From: Adineta vaga
Lineage: Eukaryota > Rotifera
Reading direction: 5' to 3'
Assembly (NCBI GenBank): GCA_021613535.1
Contig: CP075492.1
Location: 13,640,001 to 13,704,000, forward strand
DNA length: 64,000 nt
Below are positions 1-11,394 of the stretch, in pieces. The position numbers and the translations under genes are program-made. The notes beneath the pieces were generated by a model that had not been told where the DNA came from, searched no databases, and saw only the letters and a program-made list of their open reading frames with translations. Every line of letters begins with the position of its first letter. Positions within the stretch are counted from its first letter, which is position 1.

Positions 1-310
1 ATTATTCTGGGATGATGGAGACTCTATTGATACTTATGAACGATCAGTTTATAATTATTTCATTTTTAATTATATATCACAACGTTTAACAATTCAACCA
101 TGGGTATATAAATATCCGCAGATGAATAACGAAACAAAACTAGATGATATCAAAATATATGGTATGGCTACTCAACCCATAAACATTTTATGGAATGGAC
201 AAGAATTAAATTTGAACACTCAATGGACATATGATGCAACGAAAAATATATTACATATGACAAAACTCGCATTGACTCTATCAAAGACGCATAAATTCGT
301 TTTTCTGTAA
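1..310 (+). CDS. GH31 family alpha-glucosidase, C-terminal end (5' partial)
   Basis: The frame starting at base 2 is open from the window edge to the TAA ending at 310, about 102 codons; the gene starts outside the window. The first residues, LFWDDGDSIDTYE, match the strand-rich C-terminal domain of glycoside hydrolase family 31 enzymes such as lysosomal alpha-glucosidase and sucrase-isomaltase. The last ~50 residues have the beta-rich end typical of these proteins (NILWNGQELNLN, then a hydrophobic LALTLSKTHKFVFL terminus). GH31 enzymes release glucose from alpha-linked glucans. The catalytic aspartates lie upstream and cannot be checked. No intron is seen in this part. Confidence 0.75.
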   Translation, partial: LFWDDGDSIDTYERSVYNYFIFNYISQRLTIQPWVYKYPQMNNETKLDDIKIYGMATQPINILWNGQELNLNTQWTYDATKNILHMTKLALTLSKTHKFVFL

Positions 311-427
311 ACAATATTCAAAGTAAAAGAATGAGAACATGACGTCATATTTTAACTCATAGTTGAGAGGAAGAGAACAAAATGTTAAGATTTTTGAGAG
401 AGAAACTCGTCTATGAGTAAATGTTTC

Positions 428-500
428 GACAGTATGGCCGAGTGGACTATGGCGGCAGTCTTAGGAACTGTTCTTCGTGGGTTCGAATCCCACTATTGTC
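428..500 (+). tRNA. trnL(UAG): tRNA-Leu (anticodon UAG) with short variable loop
   Basis: A cloverleaf can be drawn. The acceptor stem is 428-434 with 494-500 (7 pairs, one G-U). The D stem is GCC 437-439 with GGC 451-453. The anticodon stem is 455-459 with 467-471, the loop is CTTAGGA at 460-466 with anticodon TAG at 462-464, and the T arm is GTGGG-TTCGAAT-CCCAC at 477-493. Base 501 is A, the discriminator expected for leucine. The D arm has the class II form usual for tRNA-Leu. The variable loop, however, is only TCTTC (472-476), whereas leucine tRNAs normally carry a long variable arm. A T run at about 507-512 would end Pol III transcription. It is either a functional variant or a tRNA pseudogene with a deleted variable arm. 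Confidence 0.85.
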
Positions 501-669
501 AATTACTTTTTTCGCAATACTTTTCTTCTTTATTCATAAGCAAAAGAACTCATGAAACGAGAGAGAAAAGAGGAAGTTATGACACAATATTAGTATTGAT
601 AAATCTTGAAGTATGTTTTATTTTATACGATAAAGATCGTGAATAGCATGTATAGTTGTAGTTCATTTC

Positions 670-1535
670 TTAAATGGTACTGTATTGAATGTTGAAATCA
701 ACATTTTTCATATGATTTACCATCAATATGACTAATTTCACGGAGAAATAGAATGAGAAAATCTATGAAAAGAAAACATGATATTTATAGTGACAAGCAA
801 TAATAGAATACTCACAGTCAACATAGAATAGACGAATGCATTGCCAATAATCGCGACATACCAATGAAAAAGATAACTTCGATAAGGTAAAGAATAGATT
901 TTGATCACAAGTACTATAACATGTATAATTACACCAATGAAATGAAGGATTGTAATCAATCGACACTATGAAATCAATGTCGAATTTATATTTAAAAATA
1001 ACGAAACGAATAAAACAACTTACAATTAAAATACCGATCCGATTATATTTGATAACAAACATTAGATAAACAGATAGATAGATTAGAATAAGAGAGACTA
1101 AATTTATTGAATATGTCGTAAAAATATTTCAATAACAATAAGAAGTGAACTAATACCTATGATAGTATTGAATGTGAATATATTGTATTGACGCATTTTG
1201 ATATTCTCATATAAATGAATGCTCAGGTAGACTAATACCAGAATCTAAAAGTAAATATTAGAATTGTATTGATACTCAGAATTAGTCAATAATAGAAAGT
1301 TTCGAAATGTATGATGGACGAGTTCTATAGTATATCTCATTGTGGATGTATTACATACCATTTTTAAAATGATTGTCATTAATAAGTTACGTCTTGTTTT
1401 ATATAATTCCACATCTAATTTGTATCTTGTTTTCATTGGTATTTGTACAACTGTTAAATAATCTTTTAGAATATTTTCTATTGAAACATATGGATCCGTG
1501 TTTATTGATTTTTTTAATCGATATTCTGTATTCAT
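670..1535 (-). CDS. Four-TM membrane protein, five exons (family not recognised)
   Basis: Five minus-strand exons join in phase: 1535-1359, 1244-1157, 1097-1024, 965-816 and 762-670. Every junction has GT..AG borders (GTATGT, GTATTA, GTAAGT, GTGAGT donors) and the sum is 194 codons, 193 residues. The product begins with ~45 mostly polar residues, followed by four hydrophobic stretches separated by short charged loops: one across the exon 1/2 junction, one in exon 3, one at the start of exon 4, and one across exons 4 and 5. It reads like a small tetraspan membrane protein, but I do not recognise the family. No single reading frame covers it, so it is easy to miss. Confidence rests on four independent phase-compatible junctions. 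Confidence 0.6.
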
Positions 1536-1781
1536 TTTCACTTACAAATTAATCAAATGTACACAAAAATAAATCATATCGAATGAAACGATATTTATAC
1601 AATAAAAGAAAGGTTACAAAAGAACATTTCGAATTCCCATGCAGTTTCAAATGTTATTTGCATCATGGCATTTATTATTTGATTTCTTTCACTTCCTTTA
1701 ATTATTATATGGTAAAATCCTTTTTATTTTAGTCATGTTTATTCACATCATAAAAATGCATAGGAAAGTGTATGAAAGATA

Positions 1782-2873
1782 CTATAGATGTTTGATTTTT
1801 TCATTGATAATCGTTTCGCTTAATTCCCATAATTCCTCTGCTTTTTTCGAATTATAAGCTGTAGAACTTGGTTGAGTTGCTCGACAATCTGCGTGATACT
1901 TTCCTGGTTGAGCTTTGTCAGACAGAGCACAATATAAAGTTGTCATTGCTCCTTGAGGAATTGTTTTAGAAATGATTACCAAAGGATACAATAGAATTGA
2001 TTCCATAGAATTGACGTCACGGCCTAATTCAGTTGATGCAATTGAACCCGGATGAAGTGCATAAGCTTTAATACCTCGATTATTATAACGTCTCTGTAAT
2101 TCAATTACATGTAAAATATTTGCTAATTTTGATTCAGCATAAGCTTTAATAGTATTGTACGAATTGTTTTTAATGAAATCAGTATTTTCATTAGCAAAAA
2201 CATGCATCAAACTGCTCACATTCACAATACGTCCACTGGATTTAATCAATAATGGAAGAAGAAGTTGAGTTAAATAGAAATGACCAACTAAATAAATATA
2301 ACACTAGACATGTATCAACAAAAATATTGAAAAATAAAACTTACTATGATTTGTTCCAAAAGTACTTTCTAAACCATCTTTGGTAAATTCCTTTTGTTTT
2401 TTAGCAACACCAGCATTATTAATTAAAATATCAACTTTATCAATTTTTTCAGCAAATGATTTTACACTTGATAAATCACTTAAATCTAAATGATAACCAA
2501 TGACATTTCCATTCGATTGTTTACTTAATTCTTGAGCGATACGTTCAGCTCGATCTTGACCACGTATACCAACAATAACACGTGCATGAAGTTTAGCTAA
2601 TTCAAATGCAGTTTCTCGGCCGATTCCGCTAGCAGCACCAGTAACAATAACAGTTTGATTATTTAAATTTTTCGTCGATGTATAAGAACGACCAGAAGCT
2701 AACCATTGATTTATTACTTGAAAGATAACAATTTGAACAATTAAGTAAATGAATGTATAAAACCATGAAGTGACAGAGAATAGAACATAAACGGATAGTA
2801 GAACATTCGCCAAGAGAAACAATCCTGATTTACTCTCTGGTTCTGCTAAAAGTGTCTTAATTGCAAACGTCAT
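1782..2873 (-). CDS. Short-chain dehydrogenase/reductase, retinol-dehydrogenase-like
   Basis: Two exons, 2873-2345 and 2287-1782, separated by a 57-nt intron (GTAAGT..TTTAG), give 344 residues. The N-terminus has hydrophobic segments over residues ~15-58 that would anchor it in the ER membrane. The Rossmann signature TGAASGIG follows (~residue 79-86), then NNAG (~152), an NVSS strand carrying the catalytic Ser, and YAESK as the catalytic Tyr-x-x-x-Lys. The order and spacing fit the RDH11-14/WWOX branch of classical SDRs, which use NADP(H) on retinoids, steroids or fatty aldehydes. The splice restores the conserved TFGTNHIGHFYLT region, which supports the intron. The substrate cannot be assigned. 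Confidence 0.88.
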
Positions 2874-2899
2874 TTATACACCTTAAAAAAAAAGAAAAC

Positions 2900-3739
2900 G
2901 TTTGTATAGTTTTATTTTAAAATGTCTTTTTTATCAAACAACGAATAGTAACTCTTAGTAATTTCATTGTTTTACTTCTATTGGTGAATCGTATGCACCA
3001 TCCTCTAGTTGTTGGAAAAAGATTTATTATAGAGGACACTAGTAAAAATGATGATGATGATGATGATGATGATATAGTGTTATTAGTTATTACAATAATA
3101 CTATTGCTTCTATCAATCAGTTTGCATATAACTATCTCTTTATCCTCATACATTTGTTGCATATAGAATTTTGACAGTTTAAATATAAAAGTTGCTATTA
3201 TTAGAGGCATTATTATTCTTGCATATCAGGTACATATCAATACAAATGTCTGGAACATAAACTAGTCTAGTCTAGATAGTTATAAATGTAATACTTACAT
3301 AATCTTAGTTTGACTATGACGTAATTAAACTACTTTTCATAATGATACTATTTCGAAGAGAAACAATTAAAAGACTGTTTTTTTTGTTGATGATAGTAAC
3401 CAAGCAGATTGCTACAGAAGAGTTTTCGAGGATTTTGAAAGTAATACGTGATATAAAAGTGACAGAATTCTCCAAGAAAGAATAATCTTCTATCTCTTTT
3501 TTGAAATAATAAAGATATACTTGATAAATTCTTTGAAGAAGTGTACATCATTTTATTCGCCGACTCGTTCGGTTTCTTAAGGCAAACAGAATGAAAGAGA
3601 ACGTTTATTATCTTTTTCATTTGTTGCTCCTATATAAAATATTGAAAATTTCACTAAAACTTTAGTATTGTTCGACATCAATTGTTAAAAAACAGTAAGT
3701 GTTTTAAACAACCACAAGGAATTAACTCGATCAAATAAA
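2900..3739. other. Intergenic, AT-rich, with a trinucleotide microsatellite
   Basis: This stretch holds an (ATG/GAT)n microsatellite at 3048-3073. Short frames on either strand, including a 90-codon one at 3348-3620 minus, show no recognisable motif, signal peptide or splice structure. I see no supported gene here. Confidence 0.5.
3048..3073. repeat. (GAT)n microsatellite
   Basis: About eight and a half perfect copies of the trinucleotide ATG/TGA/GAT between the SDR gene and the claudin-like pair. It generates artificial poly-Asp or poly-Ser frames on the two strands. Confidence 0.9.
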
Positions 3740-4483
3740 ATGCCATTTATAACACGCATAACCACTATTATTAGTAGTATTACATTATTATTAGCAACAG
3801 CGTTGTTATTTGCAAGTATGATATTACCATCATGGTACGTATCTTATTCATTTTCAAATTGAATGATTAGCAATAAGTAGTTCGACGCATGACAACATAA
3901 GTGTTCTTTAATTCTATGTTTCAGGAGTGTCACAAAATAGGGTTCATCTTCAAAAACACTTGGTCTATGGTCTGGTTGTATAACAGCAAATGATCAGACT
4001 GAATGTGGCTCCTTATTGGAATGTAATATATATATTTATCTTCTGGTTGTGCCAAACGACAAGCAGCAAGAGCATTTATGGTCATATCTTTGATATTTTC
4101 AATGATTGGTTTCATATCAATGATCGTAATCGCAATACTTCGTTTGGAACGTTCCAATCTTGGAGCTGGACCAGTGACCACTTTTTTTCTGTATCCATTT
4201 GTTCAGTTTTATATCGGATATATTTGGTTTTCTCCTTGGCTTAAGTTTTGCATTATATGATACGACGAGTTCGGTAGGTGTAGGTGGAATTATGGCCATT
4301 ATTGCAATCAGCATTAATTTGTTTAGCACATGTTTGTTGTGCATAGGAGTGGCGAAAAGTGATGATATCGGTAAAAGTTCAAATCCACGTGTTGATACTG
4401 CAGAAATGACAACTGAATCAAGGCAACCATCAACCATCTCCGTTCAATACAATACTACTGTGGATGAAGCCAGCTCTTTTTAA
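3740..4483 (+). pseudogene. Claudin/PMP22-like tetraspan gene, broken copy
   Basis: This is a relative of the intact gene at 4940. Exon 1 (3740-3834) encodes a first TM and ends with a split TGG codon at a GTACGT donor. The matching acceptor is at 3923-3924. The family signature GLWSGC..C follows at about 3970-4010, then C-x-K-x-x-x-A-R-A-F and the second to fourth hydrophobic segments. Three lesions break it: an in-frame TAG at 3938-3940 just after the acceptor, a frameshift near 4040-4055 between the GLWxxC part and the second TM, and another near 4180-4200. The order of parts is otherwise kept, so this looks like a degenerating paralogue, unless the assembly is wrong here. Confidence 0.6.
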
Positions 4484-4939
4484 GTACTTGTATTTTCATC
4501 GATCATAAAAATATCATACTATATCATTTATAAAAATTTTCATTTCTTTATGCCGTTCGTTTATATTGATTGTCAATACCGATTTTATTATCTCGTATTA
4601 GTCTAACTAACTTCTTTTGTATATACTCAATTATATAATTATTTTATATTAATAATTGATAAGATTTATTCAGTTATAAGATCTATCTATTGCACAATGA
4701 AAAGAAAACCAAATCAATGTAATATTTTCTGCTTGGCTTTTTTTTATACACGTAAAATTTTATTATTTGTTCTGTGCAAAGAGAAAAAATGATCATTGAA
4801 ATATGTTAGTGAAACATGATTCCATGTTCATGACTAGCGAGACAAGACATTTTTTTAAATTACTCACGTAATATGGACATAGATTTTTTTTCATTTCTCA
4901 TTATCATTGTGAATATAGACAAAGTTTTCTGTATCAAGA
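4484..4939. other. Intergenic spacer between the two claudin-like genes
   Basis: AT-rich DNA upstream of the intact claudin-like gene. I see no coding frame, RNA gene or repeat. Confidence 0.5.
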
Positions 4940-5726
4940 ATGCGAAAAAATCAATTATTTAGTTTTATAACCAGCGCTATTTTAAATGTCGTTTGTGTTT
5001 TATTTATTGTCAGCAATGTATTACCTACATGGTAAGGATTAATATAAAATCTAAATGTATATAGTACGATCAGTACAGATCTTTGAAATATGCGTGAATT
5101 ATATAGAGAAAATTACATATTGTCTCCTAAGATGGTTGAAGTAGACAAGTTTTATATGCTACATTGTATCTTCTTTTCATTTAAGGTCGGCAATAAAACT
5201 AGATGCTAGTGGTTTAGCAAACTATTTGTCTCCAGCGGAATTGGCTAAAGCAGGCAATTTATCAGAATACGATGGGATGTCGATAACTGTAGGCTTATGG
5301 AAGTCATGCAAAGAAGAAATCTGTTCTCCGTTACCGAGCTGTTCAGAAGGCGAACTCGATCGCAATAGTTGTCAAAAAATGATGATAGCTCGAGCATTTA
5401 TAACTATGACCTGCGTTCTTTCGGCTGTTGGAGCGTTAGTTCTGATTATTACTGGTATACTGGGTGCTAGTAATGCTCTATTCATCATGGCAACTAGAGG
5501 ATTACCAATTGTAACATTTGTGACAGGTCTTATTGGTATAGCATTAACAATAAGTTTTACTAAGGCCACAGATGAAAATTATCGTGGAATGTATAGAGAT
5601 AGCGTAAAACTGGGTGCGGCAGCTATTTCAGCTATTGTTGCTATGATAATGACTTTATTTGTTGTCATTATCGCATTTTTTATTAGACCAAAAGCAACAT
5701 ACACAATCGTATTAATATTCTTCTAA
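4940..5726 (+). CDS. Claudin/PMP22-superfamily tetraspan membrane protein
   Basis: Exon 1 (4940-5031) and exon 2 (5186-5726) join through a GTAAGG donor and TTTAAG acceptor to give 210 residues. The topology is a short cytoplasmic N-terminus, TM1, a large first extracellular loop with W (at the splice junction), GLWKSC and two further cysteines, then three TM segments and a short tail. The W...GLW-x-x-C...C pattern is the hallmark of the claudin/PMP22/EMP superfamily, whose members act in epithelial junctions or as membrane organisers. The intron splits the conserved Trp codon, at the same place as in the broken copy 1.2 kb upstream, so the two are tandem paralogues. Confidence 0.65.
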
Positions 5727-5832
5727 ATTTTCTTTTTATGTTTATTATTAAACTGATCTTGACGGCGAGGGCGAATGAATAGATGGATATGAATTAGGAT
5801 AAGAGCGAAGCTGATACATCCATCTCATTTTC

Positions 5833-8252
5833 CTATTCATACTTGTATTGATCAAGTTTTTCATAAATTTGTTGTACTCCCTGCTTGAACTTCTCTGCAA
5901 GAACTAAGTTCTGTAACGTACTTAAACGAGGATGCGTGAGTGGATGATGCTGCAATAGTAAATCACGAGCTCGACGAAAATTCCATAATGCTGATTCTGT
6001 ATTGTGAAGCTTGACGAAAGCAGAACCGATCGCAGAGTAGGCATCAACAATTTCTATCGAGTTCGGTGGTAAACCGCAATCTTCGATGACAGTACGATAA
6101 TATGAAATAGCCAACGGTAGATCTCTGTGCCTTTCTTGGTATCGAGCTAGTTGGCGAAGTATTTGCGCATGTGGTTTGGCTGACTTATTAAGATTTTCTA
6201 GAAATTGCAATGAAAAACCGTTATTATTACGTAAGCCAACGCTCAAAAGCAAAGCGTTCATAGTCAAAAATGTATTATCATCATTCTGCAGTGAGGAAGC
6301 AATATAAGAAGAGTGATCTGTTTCAAATTTTTTCAAATCTTCTATGTGTCCATGCTGTAAACTTTCAATTGCAGTTTTTATGAACAGAACCTGTGAAAAC
6401 AATGGGTGTGATGCTGGTAATTGACTTGTAAGCAAAGAGAATGTTTGTTCACATACATGTACTATTGTCATTAATTGATTGAATAATTCATCGAGGTTGT
6501 CAGCTTTATCTAGGAAGCTTACAAACGATGAACAATCCGTAATCATTTTATTCAGTGAGGATATTGCACCGCGAAGTGAATTTGGTAGATTTGCATACCG
6601 TTCTAGGTCTTGTACGCATGGAATTAGTAGTGATAAAAAATTCGATACATATGGAACGCAACGATCTTGGCTTACTGAATGCTGCAATAAATTCGTTAAA
6701 CAAATGAAGGAACGATATAACTCATCCGAATCATCTCTTGCGTCTGGTTTACGAAGCTTCAATACTTGTTCCAATCGTTTATAGTCGCCTATTTGAACTA
6801 GAATATTTACAAGTGCAGAGATGTAAAATGATTCATCGCCTCCATAAGGTAACTGTTTTAAAAGAAATGTTTTGAGCTGTTTTACGTCATCGCTTTCTTC
6901 ATAATACAGCTGAGCTTTAACATAGATATTCTTCTTTTCCCAGACGGTGGTACTTGATTGAATTTGCAACATAGTTCCCATGGGCAATAATACTTCTACC
7001 TCGTCTGGAAACTGGCTTAGTGCACTAATATCTGCAAATGGATAGGAACTACTACTGAGCAAAGATGGATCGATTGAAATTTCGAACATAAAATCTCTTT
7101 GTAAATCACAACCCAGATATATCATTGCAATATCTAACTTACGGGAAGTTGACATAAAAGAAGTTACAGATACAATTGTGCCGTTATGACAAGATCGTAG
7201 ATAAATCCCTTCAGTTGAGGAGACTGTCATGGCACGATAAAGTTTTATGATCGACTTTTGGGCTACAAAAGAAAATGATGATATACAACAATACATTGAT
7301 CCGACAAATCCTATCACTATCTTGAGAATGTAGGCGAGATATTTTTGTATTTGGTTAAATTTATTATTCCCATTCATCTCTATGTAAAACTGGAGTGACT
7401 CAAAACTTCTATACAAACAAGAAAATATCTAATCGTATCTTATAATATTTTATCAAAATATGCGTACTATAATGTAACACTTACAGTTTCTTGTTTGTGC
7501 ACTTAAGTTCTGTACATGGTGTAAGTTCATCAAATGTTGATAGACATCGCGAATGAACGTACGAAATTTAAAAATAGTAGCCAAGTTTTGGGTACGAAAT
7601 GCTTTATTCATTAGGCGATAAGTAAATGAATCACATGTATACCACTTTATAGCGTCTTCTTTTCGATAGTTTTGCTCGAAACTATGAATCTTCGCCATCT
7701 GCTTTGGATTATTTCTGTGGAAAAGCCGTGCTTCATCTAACATTTCTCGATATTCATCTGTACTTGTTGTTGGCATACGAAGAAGAACTTGTAGGAATAT
7801 CGATGACGAAACAGAACGAGTGAGGTTTGCTTTCATGTTCTGAATCATTGACTTCTCATCTAGATCAGGTATATCCAAATGTGTAGACTGATTTAATTGA
7901 TGAGTTCGACTGTCGATCAAAACTTGCTGGAGTAGCAATGCGTTGTTAGTAAATACTCCATGCACTTTCAGAGTTCGTTTTTCCTCAGTCGGTTCACTGA
8001 GATAATACAGTAAATTTGATTAAAATCATCCAAAATAGGAATGAGATGATTTTGACTAAAGCCAAGCCATACAAAGATGCATTTGTCCAACTTCACCAAT
8101 AACAGCAGATATTGCATACATTCATCGGCGTCGTCGAATTCATATATATTAATTTCAGCAGATTCGAATTGAAGTAGAATATTTTCATCGTTAACAGCTG
8201 ATCCCACACAAAGGAGAACCATATGTTCATCCGATTCAATCTCATGGCTCAT
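5833..8252 (-). CDS. Mono-ADP-ribosyltransferase with TPR-like C-terminus; one internal frame break
   Basis: The parts run on the minus strand: 8252 to ~7968, a 1-nt frame break, ~7966 to 7485, an intron 7484-7263 (GTAAGT..TTTTGTAG) and 7262-5833. The N-terminal ~100 residues resemble those of the second ART gene at 42605-44647. The ART fold follows with the arginine-specific R-S-E triad: R in KLYRAM, STS in SFMSTS, and E-x-E in DEVEVLL. The C-terminal ~300 residues are helical and TPR-like. Such enzymes transfer ADP-ribose from NAD+ to arginine. The frame break lies where the paralogue has its intron, so the gene could be a pseudogene, an imprecise intron loss or an assembly error. Start chosen at the ATG before SHEIES, by comparison with the paralogue. 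Confidence 0.8.
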
Positions 8253-8319
8253 ACTGATAAAGAAAAAAACTTCTTGATAAATAACTATTATATATACTTT
8301 GTTGTTTGACAAAAGAACG

Positions 8320-10557
8320 ATAAATCACTGAAGTGACATCTATTATTTATGCTTTTATTCTATGATTGTCATAATAACAGTCGATTGATGCGGTGAAGAA
8401 CTGGTAAGAAAAAGGCTTTCAAAAAGCCAAGATTAATAGTCTCACAAAGATTTATTATTCTGGTTTTTACCAACAAAACGACAGAGAAAGTCGATAAAAT
8501 TATACCTAAAAATGATAGGTAGAAGAATGATGATTGTATATTGCATACCTATACATTAAACATTAAAATCAATGTTTGAAAAAACAAACAATACTGCAGT
8601 ATTCTTTTCATGTATATTTTTAGACTTCTTTTCAACTGTAGAATCATAATATTCATGTAAAAAGATGATGCAAATGATCCAATTTTAATTTGTTGTTTGC
8701 TTTGGATGAAAAATTGCGTCAAATTGGAAAAGAATGTTATTAAACAATTGTTGATTGATTGCAGTGAAAAACTCGATTTTAGTTTCGTTAAATTGTTTTC
8801 TTTTTTCAACTTATCTTTAGAAACATTACTTGGAATGAAGATATATGTGAAATTCTCAGATCAATCAAATATAACATGCCACTTTCTCATAGGAGTCAAT
8901 CGTATTCAAACGACAATCAATGACGTGATGTTCGCGTATCTAGAAAAAATAAGATTCATTTTTAGAACGAAAGAGAGGAACAACAATAGATACCACGCAC
9001 TGTATAGAGCCGTTAGAATATCAGTAATTGAATATAAATACATCGTGAAACACTACATATGATCAGTTTTTAGTAGGATTTTGAGAGATGATTTTTTTAA
9101 GATGTTGGATCAATTTTCTTCTTCGATCTGATCATGTTAATAATGGAATATACATGTGTATTATAAATAACGTCAACGGAGAATTATTAAATCACAGAAA
9201 CAACAGTTGGAACGAGTGTCAGGTTGAACAAAATGGCATGCGTTTTATTATGAATCATGTACTATTTGGATTTATTGTGGTGATGTTAGTCTTATCTGAA
9301 GTGTATCCGTTATTGATCATTTTGAATGGATATCAAAATGTTCTCGTTATATATGAAGAAGTTTATTGTGATAGGAAACAAAAGAAAGAAGAACAATGAA
9401 AGAGATTTCTTTAGAGAAACGTTCCACTTTATATGATATCAATCATAAACAACGAAAAAGAACGAGTAAATGAAACGAATTTAGTGTTCTTGATCACTCA
9501 TCCAGTTGAAAGTGCGAGCAGAAAAAGAAATACATCTACACGTTAAAATCTTGATGCAATAAGAAAGATGTTTGTTGTCGGCAATAAAAACGAGTTTAAA
9601 AACATCTACTGTTTTGATTTTACTGTTGTATTAGGAGCAGCACCTTGAGATAAAACTGGGTTTGGCTTATAGATAACTTATTATAATTTTTGATTCGGAG
9701 TATAATTCACTGACTAAAAGATATTGTATATGAATAATATGTTTGTTCTATTAAATTAAACAAAATCTTTTTCTTCGTCTATCTTGTTGTGATTAGAGAT
9801 TGAAAGAATGTTATTTTTATGGTTACAAGACAACAGTAATGAAAAATGTTATGTAGCATTCTTTGTCTGCCTCTGTCATTACAAAATACTGGGAGTTTCG
9901 CGTTGGTAACTAGAGTGTAAGAAAAACAACGAGACCATGTTTACATACTTATCCTCTCCATCAAAAAAGCTTTGATGTGACGATTTTTTCTTCTCTCCAT
10001 GTGAACAAATGCGTAAAGATTTCTTTTGTAAAATCAGTTGAATATGAAATTGTTTTTATACATTTATTTACGACACGATTGATAACGTACACAGATATGT
10101 ATGAACTTGATAAAACAGACACTATGGTGATGTATTAATTCTGTTGGTCTGCGAGAAGAAATTGAAATAACAGCGTGAAATTGATCATTTGATTTGGATA
10201 TTTAAAGACTACGATCAATTCTATCGATTTTCATTGGTTTTACGTATTAAATATTCTCGCGTGAAATTTCCCGATACGAAAACATGTATCAAATTTCTCA
10301 GATTTCATCAAACACATTCAAACAGCAATCAAAAAAAGATTATTGAGAAACGACTCGTGCCTTTAGAATACTGAAAATATCAATCTATTCGAATGCCGAA
10401 ATATTTGATGAGAGAATTAGAACTTACGTGCCACCATTCATACCTGATAGTAAATAAAACTAAAATCTTCTAATATTCACGTGTTTTTTCATTTATTGTA
10501 CATAAAATGAAGTAGATCATTCACAAAGCAAGAAAGTTAAGAAACGCCATCTATGAT
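8320..10557. other. Gene-poor region, partly a diverged duplicate of 11.15-12.13 kb
   Basis: No convincing gene. The segment from about 9000 to 10060 aligns by eye with 11150-12130 (separate entry). Frames at 8697-9062 and 9088-9399 plus lie in this duplicate and are not kept in the other copy, which argues against their being coding. 10061-10557 shows nothing recognisable. Confidence 0.5.
9000..10060. repeat. Diverged segmental duplicate, copy A
   Basis: Collinear blocks match copy B at 11150-12130. CATCGTGAAACACT at ~9043 matches ~11199, and GTAGGATTTTGAGAGAT at ~9072 matches ~11334. AGTTTAAAA and its flanks at ~9592 match ~11748. The TTTGATGTGACGAT-like stretch at ~9970 matches ~12037. 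Copy A therefore contains degraded versions of exons 1 and 2 of the minus-strand membrane-protein gene plus its upstream region, without exon 4. Confidence 0.6.
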
Positions 10558-11394
10558 TCATTCGAAAGAAATTGACATTGTTTGTGTTGGCCCAGGATAA
10601 TTTGCAGTCATGATACCACCCCAATAGCCATTGGGCCAACATGGTCTTATTACGTAACCTATTGGATTGCTACAAGCAGTTCCTGTCGAAGATATTTCAT
10701 AGCCACCAGAACATGGCCATACTCTCCACTGTACTCCATTGGAAGGAGCTATAATTGTAGTGTTATATCGTAATGCTACTGCGAGCGCAGTAACAGTAGC
10801 TGCATCAGTCACAGTTATACCAGTTGGATCATTTGAACCATAGAGTCGCATCTTCGAATAGCTCGAACAAGTCAAACTAGAAGTGAATGCTTGCCATGCT
10901 GCACATTGCGATGCTAGAGTAACACCATTGGTAAAACTGTCAGAATATGTTTTGGCACATGCTTCAATGAAAATTGACGAGATACATATGAATATAACAC
11001 ATATACATGGGTACTTACCTGATGATTGCGTATCTAAAAGAAAGAAAATGTCAACACTTTTCGTGAGATTCTCTTTGAGAAAAAAATCGAAAAACATATC
11101 GTTGTATAGCTACTCACCAAGTACTATCACAACGATAGGGATGATTATAGCTGCCAATAGTGCCAGAGCTAATAAAATCAATAGTTGAATACAGACACAT
11201 CGTGAAACACTGCATCTAATTATTCAACACACTTATTATTAGCTATATAAGCTCACATATTGCACTTACTTAGATTTGGATGAGGATGTAAAAGTATTAT
11301 ATCTATCTTCATATAGAACTTTGGAGTTTTGAGTAGGATTTTGAGAGATAGTTTTCAAAGAAGTTTGATCGGTCTTCTGATTAATTTTGACCAT
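10558..11394 (-). CDS. Type II membrane protein with Cys/Trp-rich ectodomain
   Basis: Four exons, 11394-11270, 11215-11118, 11033-11019 (a 15-nt microexon) and 10961-10558, join in phase with GT..AG borders to give 213 residues. The N-terminal ~50 residues are polar and cytoplasmic, ending in basic and Cys residues (CSVSRCVC). One TM (LLILLALALLAAIIIPIVVIVL) follows, then an ectodomain of ~135 residues with paired Cys, conserved-looking QCAAW, YSKMRLYGSND and YVIRPCWPNGYWGG segments, and no further TM. I do not recognise the domain family. A short exon encoding DTQSS links the TM to the ectodomain. The upstream region is duplicated at 9.0-10.06 kb. Confidence 0.7.

Noticed and set aside
413-646. 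Plus-strand frame over the tRNA
   Set aside because: It reads through the tRNA-Leu cloverleaf and has no protein features.
4117-4437. Minus-strand 106-codon frame
   Set aside because: Shadow of the claudin-like pseudogene on the plus strand, whose TM order and GLWxxC motif are recognisable.
8697-9399. Two plus-strand frames of 121 and 103 codons
   Set aside because: Much of the interval is a diverged duplicate of 11.15-12.13 kb, where the frames are not kept, and no motifs are present.
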